A stretch of DNA of 16,473 bases from JAHHUA01 sp036635475 (GCA_036635475.1 JAVWQH010000039.1:1-16473), one strand, 5' to 3'; positions 1 through 7,229 are shown, counted from the first letter of the stretch. Numbers and translations: made by a program. The notes: generated by a model from the letters alone, not told the origin.

Positions 1-10
1 ATAAAGGGAG

Positions 11-280
11 ATGAGGGAGATATATTTACATTTAGGGAATGATGTGGTAGTGAATACGAAAGAGATAGTGGGGATATATGATATAGACAATACGTCGATA
101 TCGAAAGCGACGAAGGAATATTTAGCGGCAGCAGAAAAGGGAGGAAACGTGATAAATGTGACATATGAGATACCGAAATCGTATGTAGTATGTGAGAACA
201 GAGGGAAAACGAGGGTATATATATCGCAGTTATCGCCGCAGACGTTAGGAAAGCGAGCGAACAGCAAGAGGATAATATAA
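11..280 (+). CDS. remB: RemB/YaaB-type extracellular matrix regulator (DUF370 family)
   Basis: A small protein of 89 residues. Its N-terminal pattern IYLHLGNDVVV, the stretch EIVGIYDID and the later IPKSYVV and YISQLSPQTLGKRA match the YaaB/RemB family as I remember it from Bacillus subtilis, where yaaB lies between recF and gyrB. The same position directly before gyrB supports the call. RemA and RemB in Bacillus are linked to control of biofilm matrix genes; that role here is inference. The ATG at 11 sits almost on top of its purine-rich SD (AAAGGGAG, 3-10), and ATGA at 11-14 would allow overlap with the stop of an upstream gene, probably recF. The Bacillus protein aligns from the Ile codon ATA at 20, so the exact start is open. 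Codon use is unusual: all ten Ile codons are ATA, and most Thr, Ser and Pro codons end in CG. Confidence 0.88.
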   Translation: MREIYLHLGNDVVVNTKEIVGIYDIDNTSISKATKEYLAAAEKGGNVINVTYEIPKSYVVCENRGKTRVYISQLSPQTLGKRANSKRII

Positions 281-355
281 AAGGGGCAAAACGTGGTAAA
301 CAGCCACTTGAGATATAAAAAAAGCAACAAAAAAAGGAAATGGAGTTGTGATAAC

Positions 356-2287
356 GTGTCAAACACTAATGAAAACCAAAGTTATGGTGGAAGTGAGATA
401 CAGGTATTAGAGGGTCTTGAAGCGGTAAGAAAAAGACCGGGAATGTATATAGGTTCGACGGGAACAAAAGGCTTGCATCATTTAGTACATGAAGTGGTAG
501 ATAATTCGATAGATGAAGCATTGGCAGGATATTGTACAGAAATAAATGTAGAAATAATGCCAAACAATATAATAAAAGTAATAGATAATGGACGAGGAAT
601 ACCGGTAGGAATACAGCCAAAATTGGGAATACCGGCAGTAACGGTAGTATTCACAGTACTTCACGCAGGCGGAAAGTTTGGTGGAGGCGGGTATAAAGTA
701 GCAGGAGGACTGCATGGAGTTGGAGCATCGGTAGTAAATGCGTTGTCGGAATATCTTGAAGTAGAGGTATGTGATGGGGAGCAAAGATACTACCAAAGAT
801 TTGAACGTGGAAAGACCATGTGTGACCTAAAGAATCTTGGGGAAACGACTAAAAAAGGAACGCAAGTAATATTCAAACCAGATCCTGAGATATTTGAAGA
901 TTTAAACTTTGATTTTGAAACGCTATTGACAAGATTGCGAGAGGAAGCTTTTCTGAATGCGGGAATAAAGATAATTCTAACAGATACAAGAGAAGAAGAG
1001 CCTAAAAAAGTTGAGTTACATTATGAGGGTGGAATAAAGAGTTTTGTAGAATATATACACAAAAGAAAAGCTCTTGAATGTTTGCATGAAGAAGTAATAT
1101 ATATAAAATCTGAAACAGAAGATAATACAGCAGAAGTGGCAATGCAGTACAATGACAGTTACAATGAGCTTATATTATCTTTTGCGAACAATGTAAATAC
1201 AACCGAAGGTGGAACGCATGAAATCGGTTTTAAATCAGCATTAACAAGAGTAATGAATGATTACGCAAAGAAATACAATCTTCTTAAAGACGGGGATAAA
1301 AACTTAACAGGAGAAGATGTCCGAGAGGGATTAACAGCGATAATATCTGTAAAAATGACAGATGCGCAGTTTGAGGGACAAACTAAAGCAAAACTGGGCA
1401 GTACAGAAATGCGCTCAATCGTTGATTCGATGGTATATGAAAAGCTATCGAACTATCTTGATGAAAACCCATCAGTAGCAAGAGCGATATTAGATAAATC
1501 GGTAAATGCGGCAAGAGCGAGAGAAGCTGCAAGAAAAGCAAGGGAATTAACAAGAAGAAAATCCGCATTAGAATCAGCCTCACTCCCAGGAAAACTAGCA
1601 GATTGTTCAGAAAGAGATAGTAGTATAACAGAAATATACATTGTCGAGGGAGATTCTGCGGGAGGTTCAGCAAAGAGTGGACGTGACAGACGTTTTCAAG
1701 CGATATTGCCATTATGGGGAAAAATGCTAAACGTAGAAAAAGCAAGGCTTGAAAAAGTATATGGAAACGAAAAGCTGATGCCGGTAGTAACAGCATTAGG
1801 TTGTGGATTAGGGGAAGAATTTAATATAGAGAAATTAAGATATGGAAAAGTAATAATAATGGCAGATGCCGACGTAGACGGACTTCATATCAGAACACTA
1901 TTACTAACGTTCTTTTTCAGATTTATGCGACCATTAGTAGAGCAAGGTCATATATATATAGCACAGCCGCCGCTATTTAAAGTGGCAAAAGGAAAGCAGT
2001 TCCGCTATGCTTTTACAGAGCAAGAGAGGAACGATTATTCATTGGAGCTTAATCCGGACGGAACAGGAAAAGTTGATATACAACGCTACAAAGGTCTTGG
2101 AGAGATGGACCCATTCCAACTATGGGAAACAACAATGGATCCCGAATTTAGAACTATACTAAAAGTTGAAATGGCAGATGCAGCAAGAGCAGACGAAGTA
2201 TTCACAATTCTAATGGGCGACAAAGTACAGCCACGCAGAGAGTTTATTGAAGACAATGCGAAGTACGCAAAAAACATTGATATTTAA
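356..2287 (+). CDS. gyrB: DNA gyrase subunit B
   Basis: ATPase subunit of the GyrA2GyrB2 type II topoisomerase that introduces negative supercoils. Numbering from GTG 356 (643 residues): GHKL ATPase with HEVVDNSIDEALAG (catalytic Glu46), DNGRGIP (Asp77) and GGLHGVG (118-124); transducer with QTKAKLGS (342-349, ATP-contacting Lys344); TOPRIM domain with EGDSAGGSAK (Glu431) and DADVDG (504-509); C-terminal QRYKGLGEM and MGDKV-PRR-FIE. This is the short Gram-positive type without the long enterobacterial insertion. Start choice: an open frame continues up to GTG 293, with a good SD (AAGGGG 281-286), giving 664 residues. The extra 21 residues (MVNSHLRYKK...) look like untranslated leader, and GTG 356 reproduces the Bacillus distance to the conserved IQVLEGLE; GGAG at 342-345 precedes it. 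Position 454 is Trp where most homologues have Lys or Arg. Probably cotranscribed with remB and the downstream genes. Confidence 0.97.
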   Translation: MSNTNENQSYGGSEIQVLEGLEAVRKRPGMYIGSTGTKGLHHLVHEVVDNSIDEALAGYCTEINVEIMPNNIIKVIDNGRGIPVGIQPKLGIPAVTVVFTVLHAGGKFGGGGYKVAGGLHGVGASVVNALSEYLEVEVCDGEQRYYQRFERGKTMCDLKNLGETTKKGTQVIFKPDPEIFEDLNFDFETLLTRLREEAFLNAGIKIILTDTREEEPKKVELHYEGGIKSFVEYIHKRKALECLHEEVIYIKSETEDNTAEVAMQYNDSYNELILSFANNVNTTEGGTHEIGFKSALTRVMNDYAKKYNLLKDGDKNLTGEDVREGLTAIISVKMTDAQFEGQTKAKLGSTEMRSIVDSMVYEKLSNYLDENPSVARAILDKSVNAARAREAARKARELTRRKSALESASLPGKLADCSERDSSITEIYIVEGDSAGGSAKSGRDRRFQAILPLWGKMLNVEKARLEKVYGNEKLMPVVTALGCGLGEEFNIEKLRYGKVIIMADADVDGLHIRTLLLTFFFRFMRPLVEQGHIYIAQPPLFKVAKGKQFRYAFTEQERNDYSLELNPDGTGKVDIQRYKGLGEMDPFQLWETTMDPEFRTILKVEMADAARADEVFTILMGDKVQPRREFIEDNAKYAKNIDI

Positions 2288-2304
2288 TGTTGAGGTAAAA
2301 AAAT

Positions 2305-2889
2305 ATGGAAAAAGCTAATACAAATATTAATAATCAGCCTGTTTTAGACTTAAAGTATAAAATATCTGAGGAAGAGTATGTATATTACAATGAACTTTAT
2401 GCAAAAGACACTTTCAAAAAGAAGAAAACCAAAACAACATTCGTGGGTATATTGGAGCTTTTAACAGGAATAGGAATTATACTATATGTAATATTATCAA
2501 ATATTGCGAATAAAGAATTTGTTGTAATACTCTGTTCAGTCCTAATTGGACTTGGAATTTACAGCATCAGTTTCTATAATTTTATCTTTCCAAATTCCTT
2601 GAAAAAAGCCGCAAAAGAGCAGTACTACAAAAACAAATACTTGCAAAGTGAAATCAATATGCAGTTTTATAACAATCGTTTGGAAGAGCATATTGGTGAA
2701 ATGGAGAATGTATATAAATGGAATTCAATTGAAAGTTTTGCAAAAAGCGAGAAATTATATTTCATCACAATCCAAAATAAACGCAGTATATTAATCCCTA
2801 TTTCAGGCATTGGCGAGGATAAATATATGCTTGATGAATTTTTCCAAACCTTATCAAAAAAATATGATAAACCTTTTAAAACGTGGTAA
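2305..2889 (+). CDS. YcxB-like two-helix membrane protein
   Basis: A protein of 194 residues with a short charged cytoplasmic N-terminus, two hydrophobic segments at about 46-68 and 71-95, and a soluble C-terminal domain (about 105-190). The topology and the C-terminal pattern (an EHIGEMENVYKWNSIESFAKS stretch split by a turn, then YFITIQNKRSILIPISGI) resemble the YcxB-like family of small Firmicute membrane proteins. No catalytic residues are visible and the function is unknown. It begins 17 bases after the gyrB stop with SD GAGG (2292-2295), so it is very likely on the same transcript. It stands between gyrB and gyrA, which are usually adjacent or close; no sequence shows a functional link to gyrase. 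The family call is from motif memory and only moderately sure; that the gene is real is clear. Confidence 0.75.
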   Translation: MEKANTNINNQPVLDLKYKISEEEYVYYNELYAKDTFKKKKTKTTFVGILELLTGIGIILYVILSNIANKEFVVILCSVLIGLGIYSISFYNFIFPNSLKKAAKEQYYKNKYLQSEINMQFYNNRLEEHIGEMENVYKWNSIESFAKSEKLYFITIQNKRSILIPISGIGEDKYMLDEFFQTLSKKYDKPFKTW

Positions 2890-2973
2890 CTGATTATAAA
2901 AACTTGTAAAAACCGAAAACTAAAAGCAAGTGTTTTAATAGGCAGTAAAATATTAAGGATAAATTATTTGACA

Positions 2974-2988
2974 ACGGGGTCGCCCCGT
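2974..2988 (+). promoter_or_regulatory. GC-rich hairpin in gyrA leader
   Basis: A perfect 6-bp inverted repeat, ACGGGG and CCCCGT, enclosing a TCG triloop. It ends two bases before the gyrA Shine-Dalgarno sequence (AAAGGTGA, 2991-2998). There is no following T run, so it is not an intrinsic terminator. It is GC-rich inside a very AT-rich leader. A role in mRNA stability or translation control is inference. Confidence 0.5.
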
Positions 2989-3005
2989 AGAAAGGTGACA
3001 AAAAT

Positions 3006-5576
3006 ATGTATACTGAAGGTTCAAAAGTAATAAATGTTGACATAGAAAGCGAAATGCAAAAAAGTTTTCTTGAATATTCAATGTCAGTTATTGTTGCTCG
3101 TGCCTTGCCAGATGTAAGAGATGGACTAAAACCCGTTCATAGAAGAATCCTTTACACAATGCACGAGGCAGGATTAACTCCGGATAAAAAATACTTAAAA
3201 TGTGCGGCTACTGTCGGTGACGTTTTGGGTAAATATCACCCACATGGTGACGCATCAGTTTATGACGCATTAGTAAGATTGGCACAAGATTTTTCAATGC
3301 GATATCCCCTTGTTGACGGACATGGAAACTTCGGTTCTGTGGACGGTGACCCAGCGGCTGCATACAGATACACAGAGGCAAAGATGGCAAAAATCTCTCA
3401 ATGCCTCCTAACAGATATTGACAAGGAAACAGTTTCCTATATCCCCAACTATGATGACCGTTTGCAAGAACCAACCGTTTTGCCCTCACGTTACCCAAAC
3501 CTATTGGTTAATGGTTCAACAGGTATTGCAGTTGGTATGGCAACAAATATTCCTCCTCATAATTTAAGAGAAGTTATAGAGGGAGTAAATACAGTAATTG
3601 ATAATCCTGAGGCAACACTTGATGAAATAATGGAGCATATAAAAGGCCCTGACTTCCCAACAGGCGGAATAATAATGGGAAGAAGCGGTATTCGTGCGGC
3701 ATATTCAACAGGTAGAGGAAAAATAACTCTTCGTGGTAAAGTTTCAATTGAAGAGCATAAAAACAACAGAGAAAAAATCGTTGTAACAGAAATCCCATAT
3801 ATGGTTAATAAAGCAAGACTTATTGAAAATATGGCTAATCTTGTAAAAGACAAGCGAATAGACCAAATAAGCGACTTGCGAGATGAATCAGACAGAGATG
3901 GTATGAGAATTGTAATTGAGTTAAAGCGAGATGCAAATGCACAAGTTGTATTAAATCAACTCTACCGCTACACTCAACTTCAAGATACAGTGGGTGTAAT
4001 TCAAATTGCACTTGTAAATGGCGAGCCAAAAGTTTTAACTTTGAAACAGATGATTGAAGAATACATCAAATTCCAAGAAGTAATAATCAGAAAAAGAACA
4101 GAATTTGACCTAAGAAAAGTTAAAGCAAGAGAACATATCCTTGAGGGATTAAAAATCGCAATTGACAATATGGACGAAGTAATAAAAATTCTTCGTGCAG
4201 CCAGTGACGTACCAAAAGGTAAGCAAGCCCTTATTGACAGGTTTGGTTTATCTGATTTGCAGTCACAAGCAATTGTACAAATGAGATTTGGACAGTTGAC
4301 AGGACTTGAAACTTTGAAGATTGAAGAAGAATTAAGTCAAATACTTGCAACAGTAGAAGAACTTGAATCAATTCTTGCTGATGAACATAAGATTTTGGAA
4401 ATCATCAAAAAAGAATTGAATGAAATAAAAGAAAAATTCGGCGATGAACGAAGAACAGATATACAAGTTGTAAGCGGAGAAGTTGATATAGAAGATTTAA
4501 TTCCTGTTGAAGATTGCGTAATAACTTTGACACATTATGGCTATATCAAACGTCAAGCTATGGACACGTACAAAACCCAAAGACGTGGTGGACGTGGAAT
4601 ATCGGGAATGCAAAGACGTGATGAGGACTTTGTACAAGAGCTTTTTGTATGTTCAACTCACGATTATGTAATGTTCTTTACCTCAAGAGGAAGAGTTTTC
4701 AGACTAAAGGGATATGAAATTGCTGAAAGTTCAAGAAACTCAAAGGGAACAAATATTGTTAATCTGCTCCAGCTTGAAACTGATGAAAAAATAACCTCAG
4801 TGATAAAAGTTGATGAATTTGATGATGAAAGATATCTTGTTATGATAACAAGACAAGGTATAATCAAGAGAACTGAACTTTCTGCATATTCAAATGTAAG
4901 AAAGTCGGGATTAATTTCAATCAATCTTGATGAGGGCGATGAGCTTGCGTGGGTTAAGCTAACAAATGGCAAGAGTGATGTAATTGTTGCAACCAAAAAA
5001 GGTATGGCAATACGTTTTGATGAAAACGATGCAAGACCTCTTGGAAGAACAGCAAGAGGAGTTAAAGCAATCAATCTTGATGAAGACGATATTGTTGTGG
5101 GTATGGCAGTGCCACGAGAAAATGCAACATTATTGACAGTTTCCGAAAGTGGATTGGGCAGAAGAACTGAGCTTGAGGAATACAGACCACAATCAAGAGC
5201 AGGAAAAGGTTCAATCAACTATAAGATTGCTAAAAACGGCTTAGTAGCAGGAATAGCAATAGTTGAAGAAGATGATGACGTAATTATGATAAGTGATGAC
5301 GGAATAATCATCAGAATCCACTCAAATGAAATTGCAAGTCAATCACGTTACGGCGGCGGTGTAAGAGTAATGAGAATTAATGGTGAGGGCAGAGTTGTTA
5401 CACTTGCAGCAACCCCACGTGAAGAAGAAAGCGATATTCCAATAAGTGAAGTTGAAGTAAACACTGAATTGGACGAAAATGGCGGCGAAATAATGGAAGT
5501 AATGAGCGAAGATATTGAAGATGTTGAAGAGATGAACGATATGGTAGAAATCGACGATATCTCCACAGAAGAATAA
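3006..5576 (+). CDS. gyrA: DNA gyrase subunit A
   Basis: DNA breakage-reunion subunit of gyrase, 856 residues. The N-terminal domain has the family start (DIESEMQKSFLEYSMSVIVARALPDVRDG split over residues 12-40), HPHGDASVYD at 78-87 and the catalytic Tyr122 in AAAYRYTE. Numbering agrees exactly with Escherichia coli GyrA through this region. The coiled-coil arm and primary dimer interface follow at about 340-490. The C-terminal beta-pinwheel begins near 500 and contains the GyrA box QRRGGRG (525-531), which identifies gyrase rather than topoisomerase IV (ParC). The last 40 residues form a strongly acidic tail. The resistance-determining position 83 is Ala and 84 is Ser, instead of Ser-Ala. 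Start ATG 3006 has SD AAAGGTGA. No convincing separate promoter was found in the 116 bases upstream, so cotranscription with gyrB is likely. A strong terminator follows. Confidence 0.98.
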   Translation: MYTEGSKVINVDIESEMQKSFLEYSMSVIVARALPDVRDGLKPVHRRILYTMHEAGLTPDKKYLKCAATVGDVLGKYHPHGDASVYDALVRLAQDFSMRYPLVDGHGNFGSVDGDPAAAYRYTEAKMAKISQCLLTDIDKETVSYIPNYDDRLQEPTVLPSRYPNLLVNGSTGIAVGMATNIPPHNLREVIEGVNTVIDNPEATLDEIMEHIKGPDFPTGGIIMGRSGIRAAYSTGRGKITLRGKVSIEEHKNNREKIVVTEIPYMVNKARLIENMANLVKDKRIDQISDLRDESDRDGMRIVIELKRDANAQVVLNQLYRYTQLQDTVGVIQIALVNGEPKVLTLKQMIEEYIKFQEVIIRKRTEFDLRKVKAREHILEGLKIAIDNMDEVIKILRAASDVPKGKQALIDRFGLSDLQSQAIVQMRFGQLTGLETLKIEEELSQILATVEELESILADEHKILEIIKKELNEIKEKFGDERRTDIQVVSGEVDIEDLIPVEDCVITLTHYGYIKRQAMDTYKTQRRGGRGISGMQRRDEDFVQELFVCSTHDYVMFFTSRGRVFRLKGYEIAESSRNSKGTNIVNLLQLETDEKITSVIKVDEFDDERYLVMITRQGIIKRTELSAYSNVRKSGLISINLDEGDELAWVKLTNGKSDVIVATKKGMAIRFDENDARPLGRTARGVKAINLDEDDIVVGMAVPRENATLLTVSESGLGRRTELEEYRPQSRAGKGSINYKIAKNGLVAGIAIVEEDDDVIMISDDGIIIRIHSNEIASQSRYGGGVRVMRINGEGRVVTLAATPREEESDIPISEVEVNTELDENGGEIMEVMSEDIEDVEEMNDMVEIDDISTEE

Positions 5577-5592
5577 ATAACAGCATAAAAAT

Positions 5593-5626
5593 AAAGTTGA
5601 GATGATATTTTTCATCTCAACTTTTT
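5593..5626 (+). terminator. Rho-independent terminator after gyrA, probably bidirectional
   Basis: A perfect 13-bp stem (5593-5605 with 5612-5624), a 6-base loop and a T run through 5626. It begins 17 bases after the gyrA stop. On the minus strand the stem is followed by TTTATTTTTATG, so it could also stop transcription from the convergent gpr gene, for which no other terminator was found. Confidence 0.9.
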
Positions 5627-5637
5627 GCTATTGTTCC

Positions 5638-5683
5638 GCAGTTATTCCGCAGTTATTTTTGCAGTTATTCCGCAGTTATTTTT
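5638..5683. repeat. 23-bp tandem repeat built from four GCAGTTATT units
   Basis: Two adjacent exact copies of a 23-base unit (5638-5660 and 5661-5683). Each contains the 9-mer GCAGTTATT twice, so this 9-mer starts at 5638, 5649, 5661 and 5672, at spacings of 11, 12 and 11 bases. It lies in the non-coding spacer between the convergent gyrA and gpr genes. Degenerate TTTGC-like units continue to about 5710. The rest of 5627-5778 shows nothing I can name. Confidence 0.75.
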
Positions 5684-5778
5684 GCTATTGCTTTGCATTA
5701 ATCTTTGCATTTATATTGGAGTTATTTTCCGTTAAAATATAGCTTAGGGATACTGGAATTATTCTTGCAATAAAGCTA

Positions 5779-6630
5779 TCAACAGGTTAGATATTTTATA
5801 TCTTCCTGAGTAAAACCCTTTTGCAAAGCCAGATTTATAATCATTGATATAACTTTTGCACTTCGCTCAATGAGCAAATCAATGTCACGTGGTGTCACCA
5901 TAAGTGGTTCATTTTTGGCGGAGGGAGAACAGGAGGACATCTCATTTATGATTGTGTCGCTGTCAACAACTGTTGGAACACCGATTGCAACAACAGGAAT
6001 ACCCAAGGTTTTTTCGCTCAATTCTTTTCTTCTGTTTTGAACGCCTGCACCGGGAGTGATGCCGCTGTTGGAAATTTGAACAGTTGTGCCAAGCCTAGTG
6101 ACTGAGGCGGCAGCAAGAGCATCAATTGCAATAATTGCTTTAGGTTTAATCTCATTTATTATTGATAAAATAATCTCGGCAGTTTCAACTCCTGTTTGCC
6201 CCAAAACCCCTGTTGCAATTGCGGCAACGGAGCGAAAGCCCTCAAGTGGCTTCAAAGCAATCTCCGTCATATGCCTAGTGGCTAAAATGAGGTCAACTGC
6301 ACGAGGGCCGATGGCATCGGGAGTGATATGGATATTTCCCAAACCCACCACTAAAACTGTGCCATTTTCGGGAAGAAGTCCACGCAGATATTCGGCTAAA
6401 AGCGCAGTTTCATCTTCGGATATTGAAATATTACCGCTAAATTCGGGAACAGTGGCAGTAATATACGTTCCAATAGGCTTTGACATTTTCAGTGAAGCGT
6501 TGTCGTCATCAATTTTGAGAATTTCAATTGTGATATTCTCCTGTGTTTTTTTCTCATAAGAAACGCCTTTGGGCAAATCGCCTAAGTTTAAATTACTGTT
6601 TTCGATAGCTAAATCGGTTCGTAAAGCCAT
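5779..6630 (-). CDS. gpr: GPR endopeptidase (spore germination protease)
   Basis: Protease that degrades small acid-soluble spore proteins when spores germinate. It has 283 residues, shorter than the roughly 370 of Bacillus megaterium. The N-terminus RTDLAIE is the family hallmark around the zymogen processing site. The core shows VVGLGNIHITPDAIGPRAVD with Asp105, ATRH (117-120) and IIAIDALAA with Asp170; these two Asp correspond to the catalytic Asp127 and Asp193 reported for the Bacillus enzyme. TTVQISNSGITPGAGVQNRR follows, and the C-terminus INLALQ...TQEDIKYLTC is typical. ATG 6630 has a strong SD (AAAAGGGG) and no upstream start codon was found in the frame within about 20 codons, so at most three or four residues precede the RTDLA motif: a very short propeptide. 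It is transcribed divergently from rpsT. Sporulation sigma-F or sigma-G control would be expected, but I found no clear matching promoter. Confidence 0.95.
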   Translation of the reverse strand: MALRTDLAIENSNLNLGDLPKGVSYEKKTQENITIEILKIDDDNASLKMSKPIGTYITATVPEFSGNISISEDETALLAEYLRGLLPENGTVLVVGLGNIHITPDAIGPRAVDLILATRHMTEIALKPLEGFRSVAAIATGVLGQTGVETAEIILSIINEIKPKAIIAIDALAAASVTRLGTTVQISNSGITPGAGVQNRRKELSEKTLGIPVVAIGVPTVVDSDTIINEMSSCSPSAKNEPLMVTPRDIDLLIERSAKVISMIINLALQKGFTQEDIKYLTC

Positions 6631-6698
6631 TATATATCCCCTTTTCTCATAAAATATTGATATTAAATAATATTTCCAAAAATAGTTGAAATAAACAG

Positions 6699-6730
6699 TT
6701 GCAATTTCTAAATAAAAATGTTATTATAAT
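6699..6730 (+). promoter_or_regulatory. Probable vegetative promoter of rpsT
   Basis: TTGCAA at 6699-6704 is followed after 17 bases by TATTAT (6722-6727), which overlaps the consensus TATAAT at 6725-6730. The predicted transcript begins about 25-30 bases before the rpsT start codon. The -10 is convincing; the -35 has four of six consensus bases. Confidence 0.55.
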
Positions 6731-6764
6731 TTGTACTGTTATGGAGATTAAGGAGGTGTAACTA

Positions 6765-7025
6765 ATGCCAAATATTAAATCTGCTAAAAAAAGAGTTAAT
6801 GTAATAGCTGCAAAAACTCTTGAAAATAAGGCTGTAAAATCCAATTTGAAGACTGTTCTCAAGACTGCTAGAGCTGCTTGTGAAACAGGCGAAAACAAAG
6901 AAGCAGCTGTCGGACTTGCTATCAAAAAAGTTGACCAAGCTCATTCAAAGGGCTTGATGCACAAAAATAAGGCAGCAAGACTAAAGTCAAGACTAGCTTG
7001 TAAACTATCTGCAAAAAGTTGCTAG
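6765..7025 (+). CDS. rpsT: 30S ribosomal protein S20
   Basis: Small basic ribosomal protein of 86 residues that binds 16S rRNA in the 30S subunit. The start MPNIKSAKKRV is the S20 signature, followed by the helical lysine- and alanine-rich body (NLKTVLKTARAA, VGLAIKKVDQAHSKGLMHKNKAARLKSRL in two parts) at the normal family length. An almost ideal SD, AAGGAGGT (6750-6757), lies seven bases before ATG 6765. It is a single-gene unit with its own promoter and terminator, divergent from gpr as in many spore formers. The C-terminus ends in Lys-Ser-Cys, a small oddity. Confidence 0.97.
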   Translation: MPNIKSAKKRVNVIAAKTLENKAVKSNLKTVLKTARAACETGENKEAAVGLAIKKVDQAHSKGLMHKNKAARLKSRLACKLSAKSC

Positions 7026-7057
7026 TAACTGATAATTTTAATTCAATAGGCAAGCTT

Positions 7058-7096
7058 AAGCAGTCTCGATAAAAGTTTCGGGTCTGCTTTTTGTTT
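7058..7096 (+). terminator. Rho-independent terminator after rpsT
   Basis: The stem AAGCAGTCTCG (7058-7068) pairs with CGGGTCTGCTT (7079-7089), with one T-T mismatch and one G-T pair, over a 10-base loop. A T-rich tail runs from 7088 to 7096. It lies 33 bases after the rpsT stop. Confidence 0.85.
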
Positions 7097-7145
7097 TATT
7101 TATATATTTTTCAAAGGGCATATTATTGTTACCTTTTTATTAATT

Positions 7146-7174
7146 TTGTGAAAAACTGGAATTAAGGGTATAAT
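7146..7174 (+). promoter_or_regulatory. Probable promoter of tex-ydbS-ydbT
   Basis: TTGTGA (7146-7151), a 17-base spacer and a perfect TATAAT (7169-7174). The predicted start near 7181 gives a leader of about 50 bases before the tex ATG. The SD TGGAGGA (7218-7224) follows. Confidence 0.6.
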
Positions 7175-7229
7175 ATGTGCTACAATATGAATTAGTATCA
7201 CTGATTTAAAAAAGCTATGGAGGATAAAA

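Noticed and set aside
1..14. C-terminal end of recF
   Set aside because: Gene order and the ATGA overlap suggest it, but four codons are not enough to identify a gene.
293..355. GTG 293 as the gyrB start
   Set aside because: It has a fair SD, but the added 21 residues are not of a kind seen at GyrB N-termini and GTG 356 gives the usual length before the conserved IQVLEGLE; it remains possible.
2968..3000. TTGACA before gyrA as a promoter
   Set aside because: The bases 17 to 18 positions further are AAAGGT-like, with no -10, and the motif overlaps the hairpin next to the SD.
4664..5218. Open frame of 184 codons on the minus strand within gyrA
   Set aside because: Shadow of the gyrA frame; Ser-rich low-complexity translation with no start signal.
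5695..5778. Separate terminator for gpr
   Set aside because: Only a weak long-loop pairing (ATAGCTT with AAGCTAT) without a suitable T run; the gyrA hairpin is a better candidate for both directions.
6086..6559. Open frame of 157 codons on the plus strand opposite gpr
   Set aside because: It is antisense to conserved gpr codons, has no SD and no recognisable product.
6640..6760. Sporulation sigma-G or sigma-F promoter for gpr
   Set aside because: No pair of boxes with acceptable sequence and spacing was found on the minus strand, although such control is expected.
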